Positions 25,340 through 35,589 of a DNA stretch of 64,000 nucleotides are shown in pieces; position 1 is the first letter of the stretch; the number at the start of each line of letters is the position of its first letter. Source of the DNA: Streptomyces europaeiscabiei (GTDB taxonomy: Bacteria; Actinomycetota; Actinomycetes; Streptomycetales; Streptomycetaceae); the NCBI RefSeq assembly GCF_036346855.1, contig NZ_CP107841.1:8126001-8190000 (forward strand). The letters run 5' to 3'. A program made the position numbers and the translations under genes. The notes below the pieces were generated by a model. It did not search any database, was not told the origin of the DNA, and was given only the letters and a program-made list of their open reading frames with translations.

Positions 25340-26359
25340 TCAGCCGTCGATGCGAGAGCGGCGCCTGCGTCCGCGAAGGAGGAGGGCGGTGCCCACGGCG
25401 AGTACCAACGCCGTGGCACCGCCCGCCACCAGCGGCACGGAGGCGCCGCTCTCGTCGGTCGTGGAGGCGACGGGGCTGCCGGGATCGGCCGCCTGTACGT
25501 CGGTGCCGGCGCCGGTGGTCGGTGCTTGGGTGGACGGCGTGGGCGTGGTCGTGGCGGGCTCGGACTTCTCGGCGGCCGGCTTCCCTGCACCGGCCTCCTC
25601 GCCCTCCTCGCTCCCGACGGGCGTCTCCTGCGAACTCCCGCCCTTCGTACCGGAGTCGGCCTGCTTCGCGTCCGGGAACACCACGTCCGAGCACGAGTAG
25701 TAGGTGTCGACCGTGCTCGTGTTCTGCCAGATCGTGTACAGCACATGGTGCCCGGACCGGTCCGCGGGCAGCTTCGCCGAGAACTGGTACGAGCCGTTCC
25801 GCAGCGGTGGGTCCGTGACCGACGCGAACGGCTTCCCGGGCAGATCGGACCATGTCAGAGGCTTCGTGGGGTCGTACCCCGGTTTCGTCAGGAACAGCTT
25901 GAAGGTCCCGGTGTGCGGGATGGTCGACCGGTAGGTCAGGTCCAGCGTGGTGCCGGGGGAGAGACGGGTCGAGGGCCAGTCGGCGCGGGCCAGGTCGAGC
26001 CCCTTGTAGGGGGCGAGCCCTCCGCTGCACAACTGCCCGTCCGGGACGACCTCCCGGTCCCGTCCGTTCACCCCGGCGATGCGCATGTTGTCCCACGCGG
26101 TGAACGGAGCGCCGTTCGCGGCGATCGCCGCCCTGCACGCCGCCGACCCCTGACTGCCGCCCTCGGGCGAGCACGCCGAGACCCGGCTCACCGGATCCGT
26201 CGGCGCGCCGTGCGCCCAGGCCGGGGTGACGGTGCCCGCGGTGAGGAGCAACGGGGCCGTGAGGGTGACGGCGGCGGCCGTGACCGCGCGGCGACCGGTG
26301 CTGCGGCAGCCGTGGGTGCGGCGGGCGGACAAGCGGTACATCCGGTACGTCCGATCCAT
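25340..26359 (-). CDS. Lytic polysaccharide monooxygenase, AA10 family, membrane-anchored
   Basis: About 339 residues. An Arg-rich leader and hydrophobic core end at TPAWA, and the mature protein begins HGAPTDPVSR, so the N-terminal His forms half of the copper-binding histidine brace. The second His lies in STIPHTGTFKLFL. The core ends with HHVLYTIWQNTSTVDTYYSCSDVVF, the usual AA10 finish with its aromatic axial residue. A Glu/Thr/Pro-rich linker follows, then a C-terminal span (GGATALVLAVGTALLL) and basic anchor (RGRRRRSR). AA10 enzymes oxidatively cleave chitin or cellulose. The anchor suggests surface retention. The start could be 26383, 26359 or 26341. Confidence 0.9.
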   Translation of the reverse strand: MDRTYRMYRLSARRTHGCRSTGRRAVTAAAVTLTAPLLLTAGTVTPAWAHGAPTDPVSRVSACSPEGGSQGSAACRAAIAANGAPFTAWDNMRIAGVNGRDREVVPDGQLCSGGLAPYKGLDLARADWPSTRLSPGTTLDLTYRSTIPHTGTFKLFLTKPGYDPTKPLTWSDLPGKPFASVTDPPLRNGSYQFSAKLPADRSGHHVLYTIWQNTSTVDTYYSCSDVVFPDAKQADSGTKGGSSQETPVGSEEGEEAGAGKPAAEKSEPATTTPTPSTQAPTTGAGTDVQAADPGSPVASTTDESGASVPLVAGGATALVLAVGTALLLRGRRRRSRIDG

Positions 26360-26716
26360 GGGGGTCGAGGGCTGGCGGTCCACCGTGTCGTACGGGACCC
26401 GGGGGTGCCGCGTTCAACACCGTGACCTTGTTCGACCGGTCGGATCCGGCCATGGGTCGTGCGGTGGCCGGGCCTCGGCAAACCCGGCGAAGCGGCACAT
26501 CGGGGCCCGACTGCCGGGTGGCATAGGGGAGTTCTCCCGGGGTCGAGGGTTTTCCCCGTATCCCCATGACCTGGGCTTTGCCTAATGTCATCGCACAGCC
26601 GAACCATAGGTAACCCCTGGTGGCGAGGCTCGCGCCTGGTCGGCCTTCGCGCCATCCCTTTCTGGACCCCCCGCCGCTTCGATGAAGAAGCGTTTCACTG
26701 CCGCTCCTCCCCTGAC
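26360..26716. promoter_or_regulatory. Divergent promoter region, LPMO / subtilisin-like protease
   Basis: About 350 bp without a supported gene between two divergent exported-enzyme genes. There is a mildly AT-richer segment near 26560-26620 (GGGCTTTGCCTAATGTCATCGCACAG) that may hold promoters. No clear operator was found. Confidence 0.35.
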
Positions 26717-28549
26717 ATGAGCAGGCCACGAAAGGCGAAGCCCTTGCGTACCTCCACTTCCCGTACCTCCGGACGGAAGCTCATATCCGTCGCCGCGGTC
26801 TCCGTCGCCCTGGTGGCGGGCATGACCTCCTCGGTCGCCGTCGCCCAGGCCCCGTCCGCCAAGGCCGACGCCGCGCCCGCCGTCGCCGGTGCCACCGAGG
26901 CAGCGCCCGGTACCACCGCCGAGCGCCTGATCGTCGGGTACAAGTCCGGCGCCGCCGAGGCCACGTCGAACAAGGCCGCCGACGCCGACGCCACGGCCAA
27001 GGGCAAGGAGGCCGGCGAGAGCCTCGACTTCCAGCGCCGGCTGGGCAGCGGCGCGGCCCTCGTCGACCTGGGCGAGGACCTCTCCAAGGCGGACGTCGCC
27101 GACGTCATCGCCGAGTACCAGGCCGACCCGCAGGTCGCCTACGTCGCCCCGGACCGCCTGAACACGGCGATGGCCACCCCGAACGACACCGAGTACAGCA
27201 AGCAGTGGGACCTCTCCGAGGCCACCGCGGGCATGAACGTGCCGGGCGCCTGGGACAAGGTCACCGGCACCGGTGTGACGGTCGCCGTCATCGACACCGG
27301 TTACGTCGCCCACTCGGACCTCGCCGCGAACATCGTCGGCGGCTACGACTTCATCGCCGACACCGCGGTCTCCGTCGACGGCAACGGTCGTGACAGCAAC
27401 CCGGCCGACCCGGGCGACTGGAACAACGCCACCGAGTGCCCCGACCAACCGGCCAGTGACTCCTCCTGGCACGGCACGCACGTCGCCGGCACGATCGCCG
27501 CGGCCACCAACAACAGCAAGGGCATCGCCGGTATCGCCTACGGTGCCAAGGTCTCCCCGGTGCGGGTGCTCGGCAAGTGCGGCGGCTACGACTCCGACAT
27601 CATCGACGCGATCACCTGGGCGTCCGGCGGCACCGTCTCCGGCGTGCCCGCCAACACCAACGTCGCCAAGGTCATCAACATGAGCCTCGGCGGTGGCGGC
27701 GCCTGCACCACCGCGACCCAGAGCGCGATCACCGCGGCCGTCAACCGCGGCACCACGGTCGTCGTCGCGGCGGGCAACAGCAACGCCAACGCGGCCAACT
27801 TCTCGCCGGCCAGCTGCAACAACGTGATCTCGGTGGCGGCCACCAACCGCGCCGGCTCCCGCTCGTCCTACTCCAACTTCGGCTCGGTCGTCGACATCGC
27901 GGCCCCCGGCGGCGAGACCCGTACGGCCGAGTCGGGCGGCATCCTGTCCACGCTGAACGCGGGCACGAAGACGCCCACCTCGGAGTCGTACGCCTACTAC
28001 CAGGGCACCAGCATGGCCGCCCCGCACATCGCGGGCCTCGCCGCGCTGCTGAAGTCGGCGAACTCCGCGCTGACCCCGGCCCAGATCGAGTCCGCGATCA
28101 AGACCAACTCGCGCGCTCTGCCGGGTACGTGCTCCGGCGGCTGCGGCGCCGGCCTCGCCGACGCGGCCAAGACGGTGCAGGCGGTGACCGGAGGCTCCAC
28201 GGGGGGCACCACCTTCACCAACACCACGGCCGTGTCCATCCCGGACAACGGCGCGGCGATCGAGTCCTCGATCCCCGTCACCGGCCTCACCGGCAACGCG
28301 CCCTCGACCCTCCAGGTCGGCGTGGACATCACCCACACCTACCGCGGTGACCTGGTCCTGACCCTGGTGGCCCCCGACGGCTCGACCTACCCCCTCAAGG
28401 CCTCCAGCTCGGACTCGGCCGACAACCTGGTCACCACCTACTCGGTGAACGCGTCCAGCGAGGTCGCCAACGGCACCTGGAAGCTCCGCGTCCAGGACGT
28501 CGCGGCCGCGGACACGGGCCGCCTCAACAACTGGAAGCTGACCTTCTGA
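26717..28549 (+). CDS. Secreted S8 family serine protease with proprotein-convertase P domain
   Basis: About 610 residues. A basic leader and signal peptide (LISVAAVSVALVAGMTSSVAVAQA) are followed by an inhibitor-I9-like propeptide (TTAERLIVGYKSG to VAYVAPDRLN). The subtilisin domain has catalytic Asp in VAVIDTGY, His in SWHGTHVAGT and Ser in GTSMAAPHIAG, plus the oxyanion Asn in AAGNSNANAA. The C-terminal P/Homo B domain has SIPDNGAAIESSIPV, LVLTLVAPDGS and GTWKLRVQDVAAADTGRLNNWKLTF. It is a broad-specificity extracellular protease. ATG 26717 lacks a ribosome site; TTG 26744, with GAAAGG eight bases upstream, may be the real start. Confidence 0.93.
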   Translation: MSRPRKAKPLRTSTSRTSGRKLISVAAVSVALVAGMTSSVAVAQAPSAKADAAPAVAGATEAAPGTTAERLIVGYKSGAAEATSNKAADADATAKGKEAGESLDFQRRLGSGAALVDLGEDLSKADVADVIAEYQADPQVAYVAPDRLNTAMATPNDTEYSKQWDLSEATAGMNVPGAWDKVTGTGVTVAVIDTGYVAHSDLAANIVGGYDFIADTAVSVDGNGRDSNPADPGDWNNATECPDQPASDSSWHGTHVAGTIAAATNNSKGIAGIAYGAKVSPVRVLGKCGGYDSDIIDAITWASGGTVSGVPANTNVAKVINMSLGGGGACTTATQSAITAAVNRGTTVVVAAGNSNANAANFSPASCNNVISVAATNRAGSRSSYSNFGSVVDIAAPGGETRTAESGGILSTLNAGTKTPTSESYAYYQGTSMAAPHIAGLAALLKSANSALTPAQIESAIKTNSRALPGTCSGGCGAGLADAAKTVQAVTGGSTGGTTFTNTTAVSIPDNGAAIESSIPVTGLTGNAPSTLQVGVDITHTYRGDLVLTLVAPDGSTYPLKASSSDSADNLVTTYSVNASSEVANGTWKLRVQDVAAADTGRLNNWKLTF

Positions 28550-28552
28550 TTC

Positions 28553-28590
28553 TCGGCCCCCGGGCCGAACCCTCCCGGCCGAACGGCCGG
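28553..28590. terminator. Two tandem hairpins after the protease gene
   Basis: TCGGCC/GGCCGA (28553-28558 and 28563-28568) and CCGGCC/GGCCGG (28575-28580 and 28585-28590) form adjacent 6-bp stems with 4-base loops, starting four bases after the stop codon. Confidence 0.7.
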
Positions 28591-28681
28591 ACCGAATGAC
28601 CGCCACCCCCCAATGCCGGCGGCCGACCGATGCGAGCGGGCATCGGCCGGCCGCCGGCGCATGTACGCCGGGCGTTAGCGT

Positions 28682-29344
28682 ATGCGTATGTCGACAGAGA
28701 AGTTCGAGGTGGCCGGGCCGCCCGACGGGCGGGCCGGGGGACCGGCCGAGGGGCCGGGCGGGGAATCCGGCAAGGCTCCGGCCATGGTGGTCTGCCCCCG
28801 CTGCGGGGCTTCGGGTCCGGCGGTGCGCACGGTTCCCGACACCTGCGCCGATCCCGACGCCCCGCGCTCCGGGCTGGCCGACCGGCTCGCGAAGGCCCCG
28901 GGCGTGGAGTCGCGGTTCGACAGCTTCGTGCACTTCCTGGAAGGCATGGCCATGGCCGGCGTCTGCGCGGGCCTCGCCCAACACGGCGTCCAGGACGACA
29001 AACCCCTTTTCGCGATCGGTGGCTCGATCCTCGCCGTCCTCCTCTTCGCCGGCACCCTCTGGGTGATCCGCGGCGAGTCCCGCGAACGCACCACCGTCAC
29101 GGCGGGCAAGCCCCGGGCCGACGACCTCTGGAACCCCGCCCACTACTGCGCCTCCTGCGAGTCCGTGTTCTACCCCACCGGCAGCCCGTGGCCGGGCCCG
29201 CTGACGACGGACCAGTTCAGGAAGTACGTGTGGACCGAGGCAGGCTTCGACAAGCACCTCGACGACCGGCAGAGGAAGGTGGAACTCCCGCCGCGGACAC
29301 CCACCGGCCCCGCCGCCCCGGAAGGAACCCACGGCCATGCCTGA
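28682..29344 (+). CDS. Membrane protein with two zinc-ribbon-like CxxC knuckles
   Basis: A 220-residue protein of unknown family. An early knuckle, VCPRCGASGP (about residue 37), and a later one, YCASCESVFYPTG (about residue 157), could together bind one zinc. Between them lies a hydrophobic region (GMAMAGVCAGL, then PLFAIGGSILAVLLFAGTLWVI) with one or two membrane spans. The last part, WPGPLTTDQFRKYVWTEAGFDKHLDDRQ, is soluble. The ATG at 28688 is an equal alternative start. Its end overlaps the ARMT1-like gene by eight bases, so the two are cotranscribed. Function is unknown. Confidence 0.75.
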   Translation: MRMSTEKFEVAGPPDGRAGGPAEGPGGESGKAPAMVVCPRCGASGPAVRTVPDTCADPDAPRSGLADRLAKAPGVESRFDSFVHFLEGMAMAGVCAGLAQHGVQDDKPLFAIGGSILAVLLFAGTLWVIRGESRERTTVTAGKPRADDLWNPAHYCASCESVFYPTGSPWPGPLTTDQFRKYVWTEAGFDKHLDDRQRKVELPPRTPTGPAAPEGTHGHA

Positions 29345-30497
29345 CGCCCCCGTCATCCGCAGCGACGACCCGGCCTCCTTCCCGCACAGCGTCCTCGCCG
29401 AACGGCACCCCGCCCTCATCCGCAAGGTCCGGGACGCCACGCCCTACGGCCCCGAACAGCGCCGCGCCCTCGACGAGTTGCTGCACAACGGGATCGAGGG
29501 CGTTCTCACGCCACCGGCCGACGACGACTGGTGGGACACCTGGAACGTACGCCGTTACGCCGGCCGGTCCTGGTTCTCCCTCCCCTTCCTCGCCGCCGAG
29601 AGCTGCTTCTACCGCCAACTCCTGCGTGCGGTGGGCTACTTCGGCCCCGGCCCCTGGCAGGGCGTGGATCCCTTCCGCCCCTTCAAGCTGGCCGAACTGG
29701 ACACCCCCGAGGCGGCCGCCGAACTCACCGCCCTCGGCCCCCTGTCGGAACGACCCCTCCCGGACCAGCTCGAGTCCCTCCTCCACGGCTCCCTCTGGGG
29801 CAACCGGGCGGACCTGGGCTTCCGCATCCAGACGGCCGAGGAGAACACGGCGGCCGCGTCCGCCCAACTGGTCTCGGACGACAGCGAGTCGCTGCTCTCC
29901 CTGCTGACCGACGGCGCCACGGCCTCCGCCGACCGCACCCTCTGCCTCGTCGCCGACAATGCGGGCCGCGAACTGCTCCCCGATCTCCTCCTCATCGACC
30001 ACCTCCTCACCCACGGCCACTTCGACCGTGCCGTCCTGCACCTGAAGCCGTACCCGTACTTCGTCTCGGACGCCACCACCGCCGACACCCTCGACGCGGT
30101 ACGGCACCTGGTGTCCGCCAGGACCGACGCAGGGAACCGCCTGTACCGCGCCCTCTCCGAAGGCCGCCTGACCCTACGGGCCCACCCCTTCTCCTGCGCC
30201 CCGCTGCCCTACGCGGACATGCCTCCCGACCTGCGCGACGACTTCGCCGCCGCCGACCTGACCCTGATGAAGGGCGACCTCAACTACCGCCGCCTGGTGG
30301 GCGACCGTCTCTGGCCCCCCACCACCCCCTTCACGGAGGTCACCTCCTACTTCCCCGGCCCGGTCGCCGCCCTGCGCACCCTCAAGTCCGACGTGATCAC
30401 GGGCCTGACCCCCGAGACGGAGACCGCCCTGGTGGCCGCCGAGGGCCAGAGCTGGCGAACGAGCGGAACCCGGGCCCTGATCCAGACCAGAACATGA
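29337..30497 (+). CDS. Damage-control phosphatase, ARMT1-like (DUF89)
   Basis: A 386-residue protein with the DUF89/ARMT1 phosphatase fold. The metal-binding Asp-Asn lies in LVADNAGRELLPDLLLIDHLL at about residue 205, and the conserved LMKGDLNYRRLVGDRLWPP near residue 305 supplies the other ligand Asp and the phosphate-binding region. The N-terminal half carries WDTWNVRRYAGRSWFSLPFLAAESCFYRQL, typical of the family. These enzymes dephosphorylate sugar phosphates or other damaged metabolites using Mn, Co or Ni. It overlaps the upstream membrane-protein gene. The physiological substrate is unknown. Confidence 0.9.
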   Translation: MPDAPVIRSDDPASFPHSVLAERHPALIRKVRDATPYGPEQRRALDELLHNGIEGVLTPPADDDWWDTWNVRRYAGRSWFSLPFLAAESCFYRQLLRAVGYFGPGPWQGVDPFRPFKLAELDTPEAAAELTALGPLSERPLPDQLESLLHGSLWGNRADLGFRIQTAEENTAAASAQLVSDDSESLLSLLTDGATASADRTLCLVADNAGRELLPDLLLIDHLLTHGHFDRAVLHLKPYPYFVSDATTADTLDAVRHLVSARTDAGNRLYRALSEGRLTLRAHPFSCAPLPYADMPPDLRDDFAAADLTLMKGDLNYRRLVGDRLWPPTTPFTEVTSYFPGPVAALRTLKSDVITGLTPETETALVAAEGQSWRTSGTRALIQTRT

Positions 30498-30504
30498 CGG
30501 GGGT

Positions 30505-30660
30505 CGGGAACGCCCTCGAAGGGCGGGGCGCAGCCCCAGCCTTGCGAAGGGCGCGGGCAACGGCGCGACCAGCCCCCACCGAACCCGCAGATGGGGGTCG
30601 AAGGGGCGCAGCCCCTGGGGACGGGAAGGGGTAGGGGCGGCGGGGGCGAGAAAACCGCCC
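30505..30660. repeat. Dispersed palindromic intergenic repeat, copy before geosmin synthase
   Basis: GC-rich sequence containing GCAACGGCGCGACCAGCCCCCACCGAACCCGCAG and GTCGAAGGGGCGCAGCCCCTGGGGACGGGAAGGGGTAGGGGCGGCGGGGGCGAGAAAAC, here quoted only to show the relation to copies at 968 and 52808. It terminates or separates the phosphatase gene from geoA. Confidence 0.65.
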
Positions 30661-30723
30661 CGGATTCACGCGATGGTGTGATCATGTGTCCCCATCCGGA
30701 TGCCCGCCGGAGACCACGGGTAG

Positions 30724-32940
<2,217 letters not shown>

Positions 32941-32979
32941 GCCCCCGTCCGAGGCGCGCCGTCCCCGTTCCCGTCCGGG

Positions 32980-33744
32980 TCACGCCGGCTGGGGCACCGC
33001 CGCCCGGGTCGCGTGCTCGACCGCGGCTCGGGCGAACGCCCGCACGACCGGGTGCGGACGGCTGCCGTCGCCGGCCAGCTCCGGCTGGAAGAGCGTCGCC
33101 AGGAAGAAGGGGTGGCCGGGCAGTTCGGCGATCCGGACGTGTCCGGCCTCGTCGCGCCCGGAGAACCGCAGCCCGTGCGCGAGCAGGGTGTCGAGGTGAC
33201 GGGTCGGGCCGTACGCGCAGAAGTACCGCTCGACCGACCGCTCGGCGTTCATCACGGACTGCGCGAGCGAGCCAGGCTCGACGACGACCGTGGCCTCGTG
33301 TCCGATCAGGGAACAGGCGAGCGGCTCGATGAGGAAGTCCTCGGCGTCCGGCTCGGTCTCGGCGTGCGCGACCCGGGTGAGCCCGCACTCGTGCCGGGCG
33401 TACTCCAGCAGCGCGTGCTGGAAGCCGCCGCACGTGCCCAGGAACGGGATGCCCTCCTCCCGCGCGGTCCGGATCGCGGAGAGCACCCCGGCCTCGCTGC
33501 GGTACGGGCTGCCCGGCACCACCCACACCGCGTCGAAGCCCCGCACCGCTCCCTCGTCGGCAGCGGCGTCCTCGGAGGGGATCCAGTACGCGTCGAGGAC
33601 GAGCCGGTCGCGCCCGGCGAGGGCGTCGAGGAGGAGCGGGATCCGACTGTGCGAGACGACGTCGGGGGAACGGTCGCCGACGAGGGCGAGCCGGGCGGAT
33701 CGGGCGGTGGCGGAGGAAGCGGGCTGAGCCGCGCTGTGTGTCAT
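32980..33744 (-). CDS. Class I glutamine amidotransferase-like protein (CTP synthase C-terminal region-related)
   Basis: About 254 residues with a class I glutaminase fold like the C-terminal domain of CTP synthase. The N-terminal strand reads RLALVGDRSPDVVSHSRIPLLLDAL, the nucleophile elbow is FLGTCGGFQHALLEYAR with catalytic Cys, and the His/Glu pair lies near GHPFFLATLFQPELAG. It lacks the synthase domain, so it may act with another protein or on a small amide. ATG 33744 is favoured, with CCCAGG nine bases before it. It diverges from a LysR regulator across about 100 bp, which suggests that regulator controls it. Confidence 0.85.
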   Translation of the reverse strand: MTHSAAQPASSATARSARLALVGDRSPDVVSHSRIPLLLDALAGRDRLVLDAYWIPSEDAAADEGAVRGFDAVWVVPGSPYRSEAGVLSAIRTAREEGIPFLGTCGGFQHALLEYARHECGLTRVAHAETEPDAEDFLIEPLACSLIGHEATVVVEPGSLAQSVMNAERSVERYFCAYGPTRHLDTLLAHGLRFSGRDEAGHVRIAELPGHPFFLATLFQPELAGDGSRPHPVVRAFARAAVEHATRAAVPQPA

Positions 33745-33801
33745 GCCCGTCATCCTGGGCGCGATGCCGACTTCACGTCCAACGATGATTCCTGCACCTC
33801 T

Positions 33802-33818
33802 GATAAGCATTGCTGATG
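33802..33818. promoter_or_regulatory. Candidate LysR-type binding dyad
   Basis: GATAAGC-ATT-GCTGATG is an imperfect dyad (five of seven positions paired) in the 97-bp space between the divergent amidotransferase and LysR genes. It is AT-rich against a GC-rich background. LysR regulators usually bind such sites next to their own gene. Confidence 0.35.
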
Positions 33819-33841
33819 GGCCGGTGCGCGATCCTGTGCGC

Positions 33842-34714
33842 ATGGATCCGCATCTGCTGCGTACGTACGTCACCGTGGCCCGGCTCGCCTCCTTCTCCGA
33901 GGCGGCCCGCCAGCTGGGCTACACCCAGTCCGCGGTGTCCCAGCACATCGCCGCGCTGGAACAGGACCTGGGCGCCCCGCTGCTGACCAGGCGCCCCGTC
34001 GTCCCCACCACGGCGGGCGAGCGGCTCCTCGAACACGCCGGCCCCCTGCTGCTGCGCCTGGACGCGGCCCGCGCCGACGTCGTACGGATGGCGGCCGCAC
34101 CCGAGCACGGACTGACGCTCGCCGCGACCCCGACGGCACTCGGCCCCCAGGCGGTCGCCGCGCTGCCCGCCGCCGGGGTGACCCTGCGGACCCTGGCCCG
34201 CGACGACATCCCGGCTGCCGTCGCCACGGGCACCGCGGACCTGGGCCTGGTCGACGGGCTCGCCGCACCCAGCGACCCCCTCCGGCTCCCCGACGTGGCA
34301 CCCCTGACCACCCGGGGCATCGGCGAGGAACCCGTCTGTGTGCTCCTCCCCGCCGGGCACCCCCTCGCCCGTCGCCCCGGACTTCGCCTGGCCGACCTTG
34401 CCGACGCCCGCTGGCTCGACGCGCCCGGCGCGGGCCTCCCGCTGGACCGGCTCCGCGCTGCGAGCGGCACCGGCGGTGTCCGCACCGCCCTCCGCTACGA
34501 GGGCACCGACCTGCGGACACTGACGACCCTCGCCGCCGCCGGACACGGCCTGACCGTCCTGCCCCGCGGCTTCGCAGCCGACGTCCCCGGTGCGGTCGCC
34601 GTCCCCCTGGTCGAACCGCGCCTCGTGCACCGCACGGAGCTCGTGTACGGCGGAACCCCCCGCGGAGGGGCCGCGGCCCTGGTGCGGGAGCTGACCGGGC
34701 CGCAAGCGATGTGA
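33842..34714 (+). CDS. LysR family transcriptional regulator
   Basis: A 290-residue LysR protein. The N-terminal winged helix-turn-helix is MDPHLLRTYVTVARLASFSEAARQLGYTQSAVSQHIAALEQDLGAPLL, followed by the two-lobed effector-binding domain (LAATPTALGPQAV, GTADLGLVDGLAAP, HGLTVLPRGFA). The ATG at 33842 gives the exact family start. It diverges from the amidotransferase gene and probably regulates it. Its stop codon lies inside the first degenerate unit of a 13-bp tandem repeat array. Confidence 0.92.
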   Translation: MDPHLLRTYVTVARLASFSEAARQLGYTQSAVSQHIAALEQDLGAPLLTRRPVVPTTAGERLLEHAGPLLLRLDAARADVVRMAAAPEHGLTLAATPTALGPQAVAALPAAGVTLRTLARDDIPAAVATGTADLGLVDGLAAPSDPLRLPDVAPLTTRGIGEEPVCVLLPAGHPLARRPGLRLADLADARWLDAPGAGLPLDRLRAASGTGGVRTALRYEGTDLRTLTTLAAAGHGLTVLPRGFAADVPGAVAVPLVEPRLVHRTELVYGGTPRGGAAALVRELTGPQAM

Positions 34715-34717
34715 GTC

Positions 34718-34873
34718 CTCGGTGTGACGGCTCGGTGTGAGCCCTCGGTGTGAGTTCTCGGTGTGACGGCTCGGTGTGACACGTCGAAGTGATGGCTCGA
34801 AGTGACACCTCGAAGTGATGGCTCGAAGTGATGGTTCGGTGCGAAGGCTCGACGCGAAAGTTGGATGTGACGG
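34718..34873. repeat. 13-bp tandem repeat array, 12 copies
   Basis: The core CTCGGTGTGA (early copies) or CTCGAAGTGA (middle copies) recurs every 13 bases exactly, at 34718, 34731, 34744, 34757, 34770, 34783, 34796, 34809, 34822, 34835, 34848 and 34861. The 3-base spacers are mostly CGG, TGG or CAC. A poorer copy (AGCGATGTGA, 34705) contains the lysR stop. The repeat length is not a multiple of three, so it is not a coding repeat. Confidence 0.92.
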
Positions 34874-34946
34874 AGCGTCAGTCTCACTCTTTCGTGGCTC
34901 GTCGTGCCGTGGTGCGCCGGGTAGGTGTCCGGCCGGAGGCGACACC

Positions 34947-35573
34947 ATGGAACAGACCGCGTTGCGACCCAAGCCCATGCCGGGCCAGGAGTCCGGTGGC
35001 GGCCACCCGTCCGGCACCGCCCGGCGCCCGCACGCCGCACCCCGCCGCGCCCGGCAGCGACTGATCACCCTGCTGTTCGCCCTGCTCACCTGCGCGGTCC
35101 TCGTCCTGTCGGGCGTCGGGCTCGGCACGATGGGCGCCACGGTGATCGGCATGAGCAGACTCGCGGAGCTGCGGGCGGGTGCGCCGGGCGGACCGGAGGC
35201 TTCCACCGGGCCGGGCGAAGGCGGTCGCTCGCGGTCGAGTCGCCCCAGGTCCTCGCCAGGGAGCGGCAGTTCGATCCCCGCGGCCACGGCGTCCGCACGC
35301 CCCGCCCTCGGCGTCGAAGTGGTCGACGCCCCCGGAGACGCCCGGAGCCGAGGCGCGCTCGTGGCCGGTGTCCATGTCCCCGGCGCCGGCTACACCGCGG
35401 GCCTGGTCCGCGGTGACGTCGTCCTGGCCCTGGGCGGGAGACGGACCGGCACGGCGGCCGACCTCGCGCGGGCGATCGGCGCCGCCCGCCCCGGAACGGC
35501 GCTCAGGCTCGTCGTGCGCCACGCGAACGGCACCCGTCAGTACCTGGTGGCCGTACCCGGAGTCGTCACCTGA
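34947..35573 (+). CDS. PDZ domain protein, single membrane span
   Basis: About 208 residues. A cytoplasmic Pro/Arg-rich leader precedes one hydrophobic span (LITLLFALLTCAVLVLSGVGLGTMGATVIGM), a Gly/Ser/Arg-rich linker, and a C-terminal PDZ domain: ALGVEVVDAPG, then GYTAGLVRGDVVLALGGRRTGTAADLARAI and LRLVVRHANGTRQYLV. PDZ domains of this kind occur in DegP-like proteases, but there is no protease domain here. It may present substrates or bind C-termini outside the cell. The ATG at 34947 has GGAGG seven bases upstream. Confidence 0.82.
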   Translation: MEQTALRPKPMPGQESGGGHPSGTARRPHAAPRRARQRLITLLFALLTCAVLVLSGVGLGTMGATVIGMSRLAELRAGAPGGPEASTGPGEGGRSRSSRPRSSPGSGSSIPAATASARPALGVEVVDAPGDARSRGALVAGVHVPGAGYTAGLVRGDVVLALGGRRTGTAADLARAIGAARPGTALRLVVRHANGTRQYLVAVPGVVT

Positions 35574-35589
35574 CGCGTGCTTTCCGGCC

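Noticed and set aside
26588..29440. A 950-codon open frame on the minus strand across the protease gene
   Set aside because: It is antisense to a clear S8 protease with a full catalytic triad; its sequence is Gly/Arg/Val-rich without motifs, as expected for the complementary frame of GC-biased coding DNA.
34705..34873. Could the 13-bp array be a CRISPR?
   Set aside because: Units are 10 bp plus 3-bp spacers, far too short for CRISPR repeats and spacers, and no cas genes are present.
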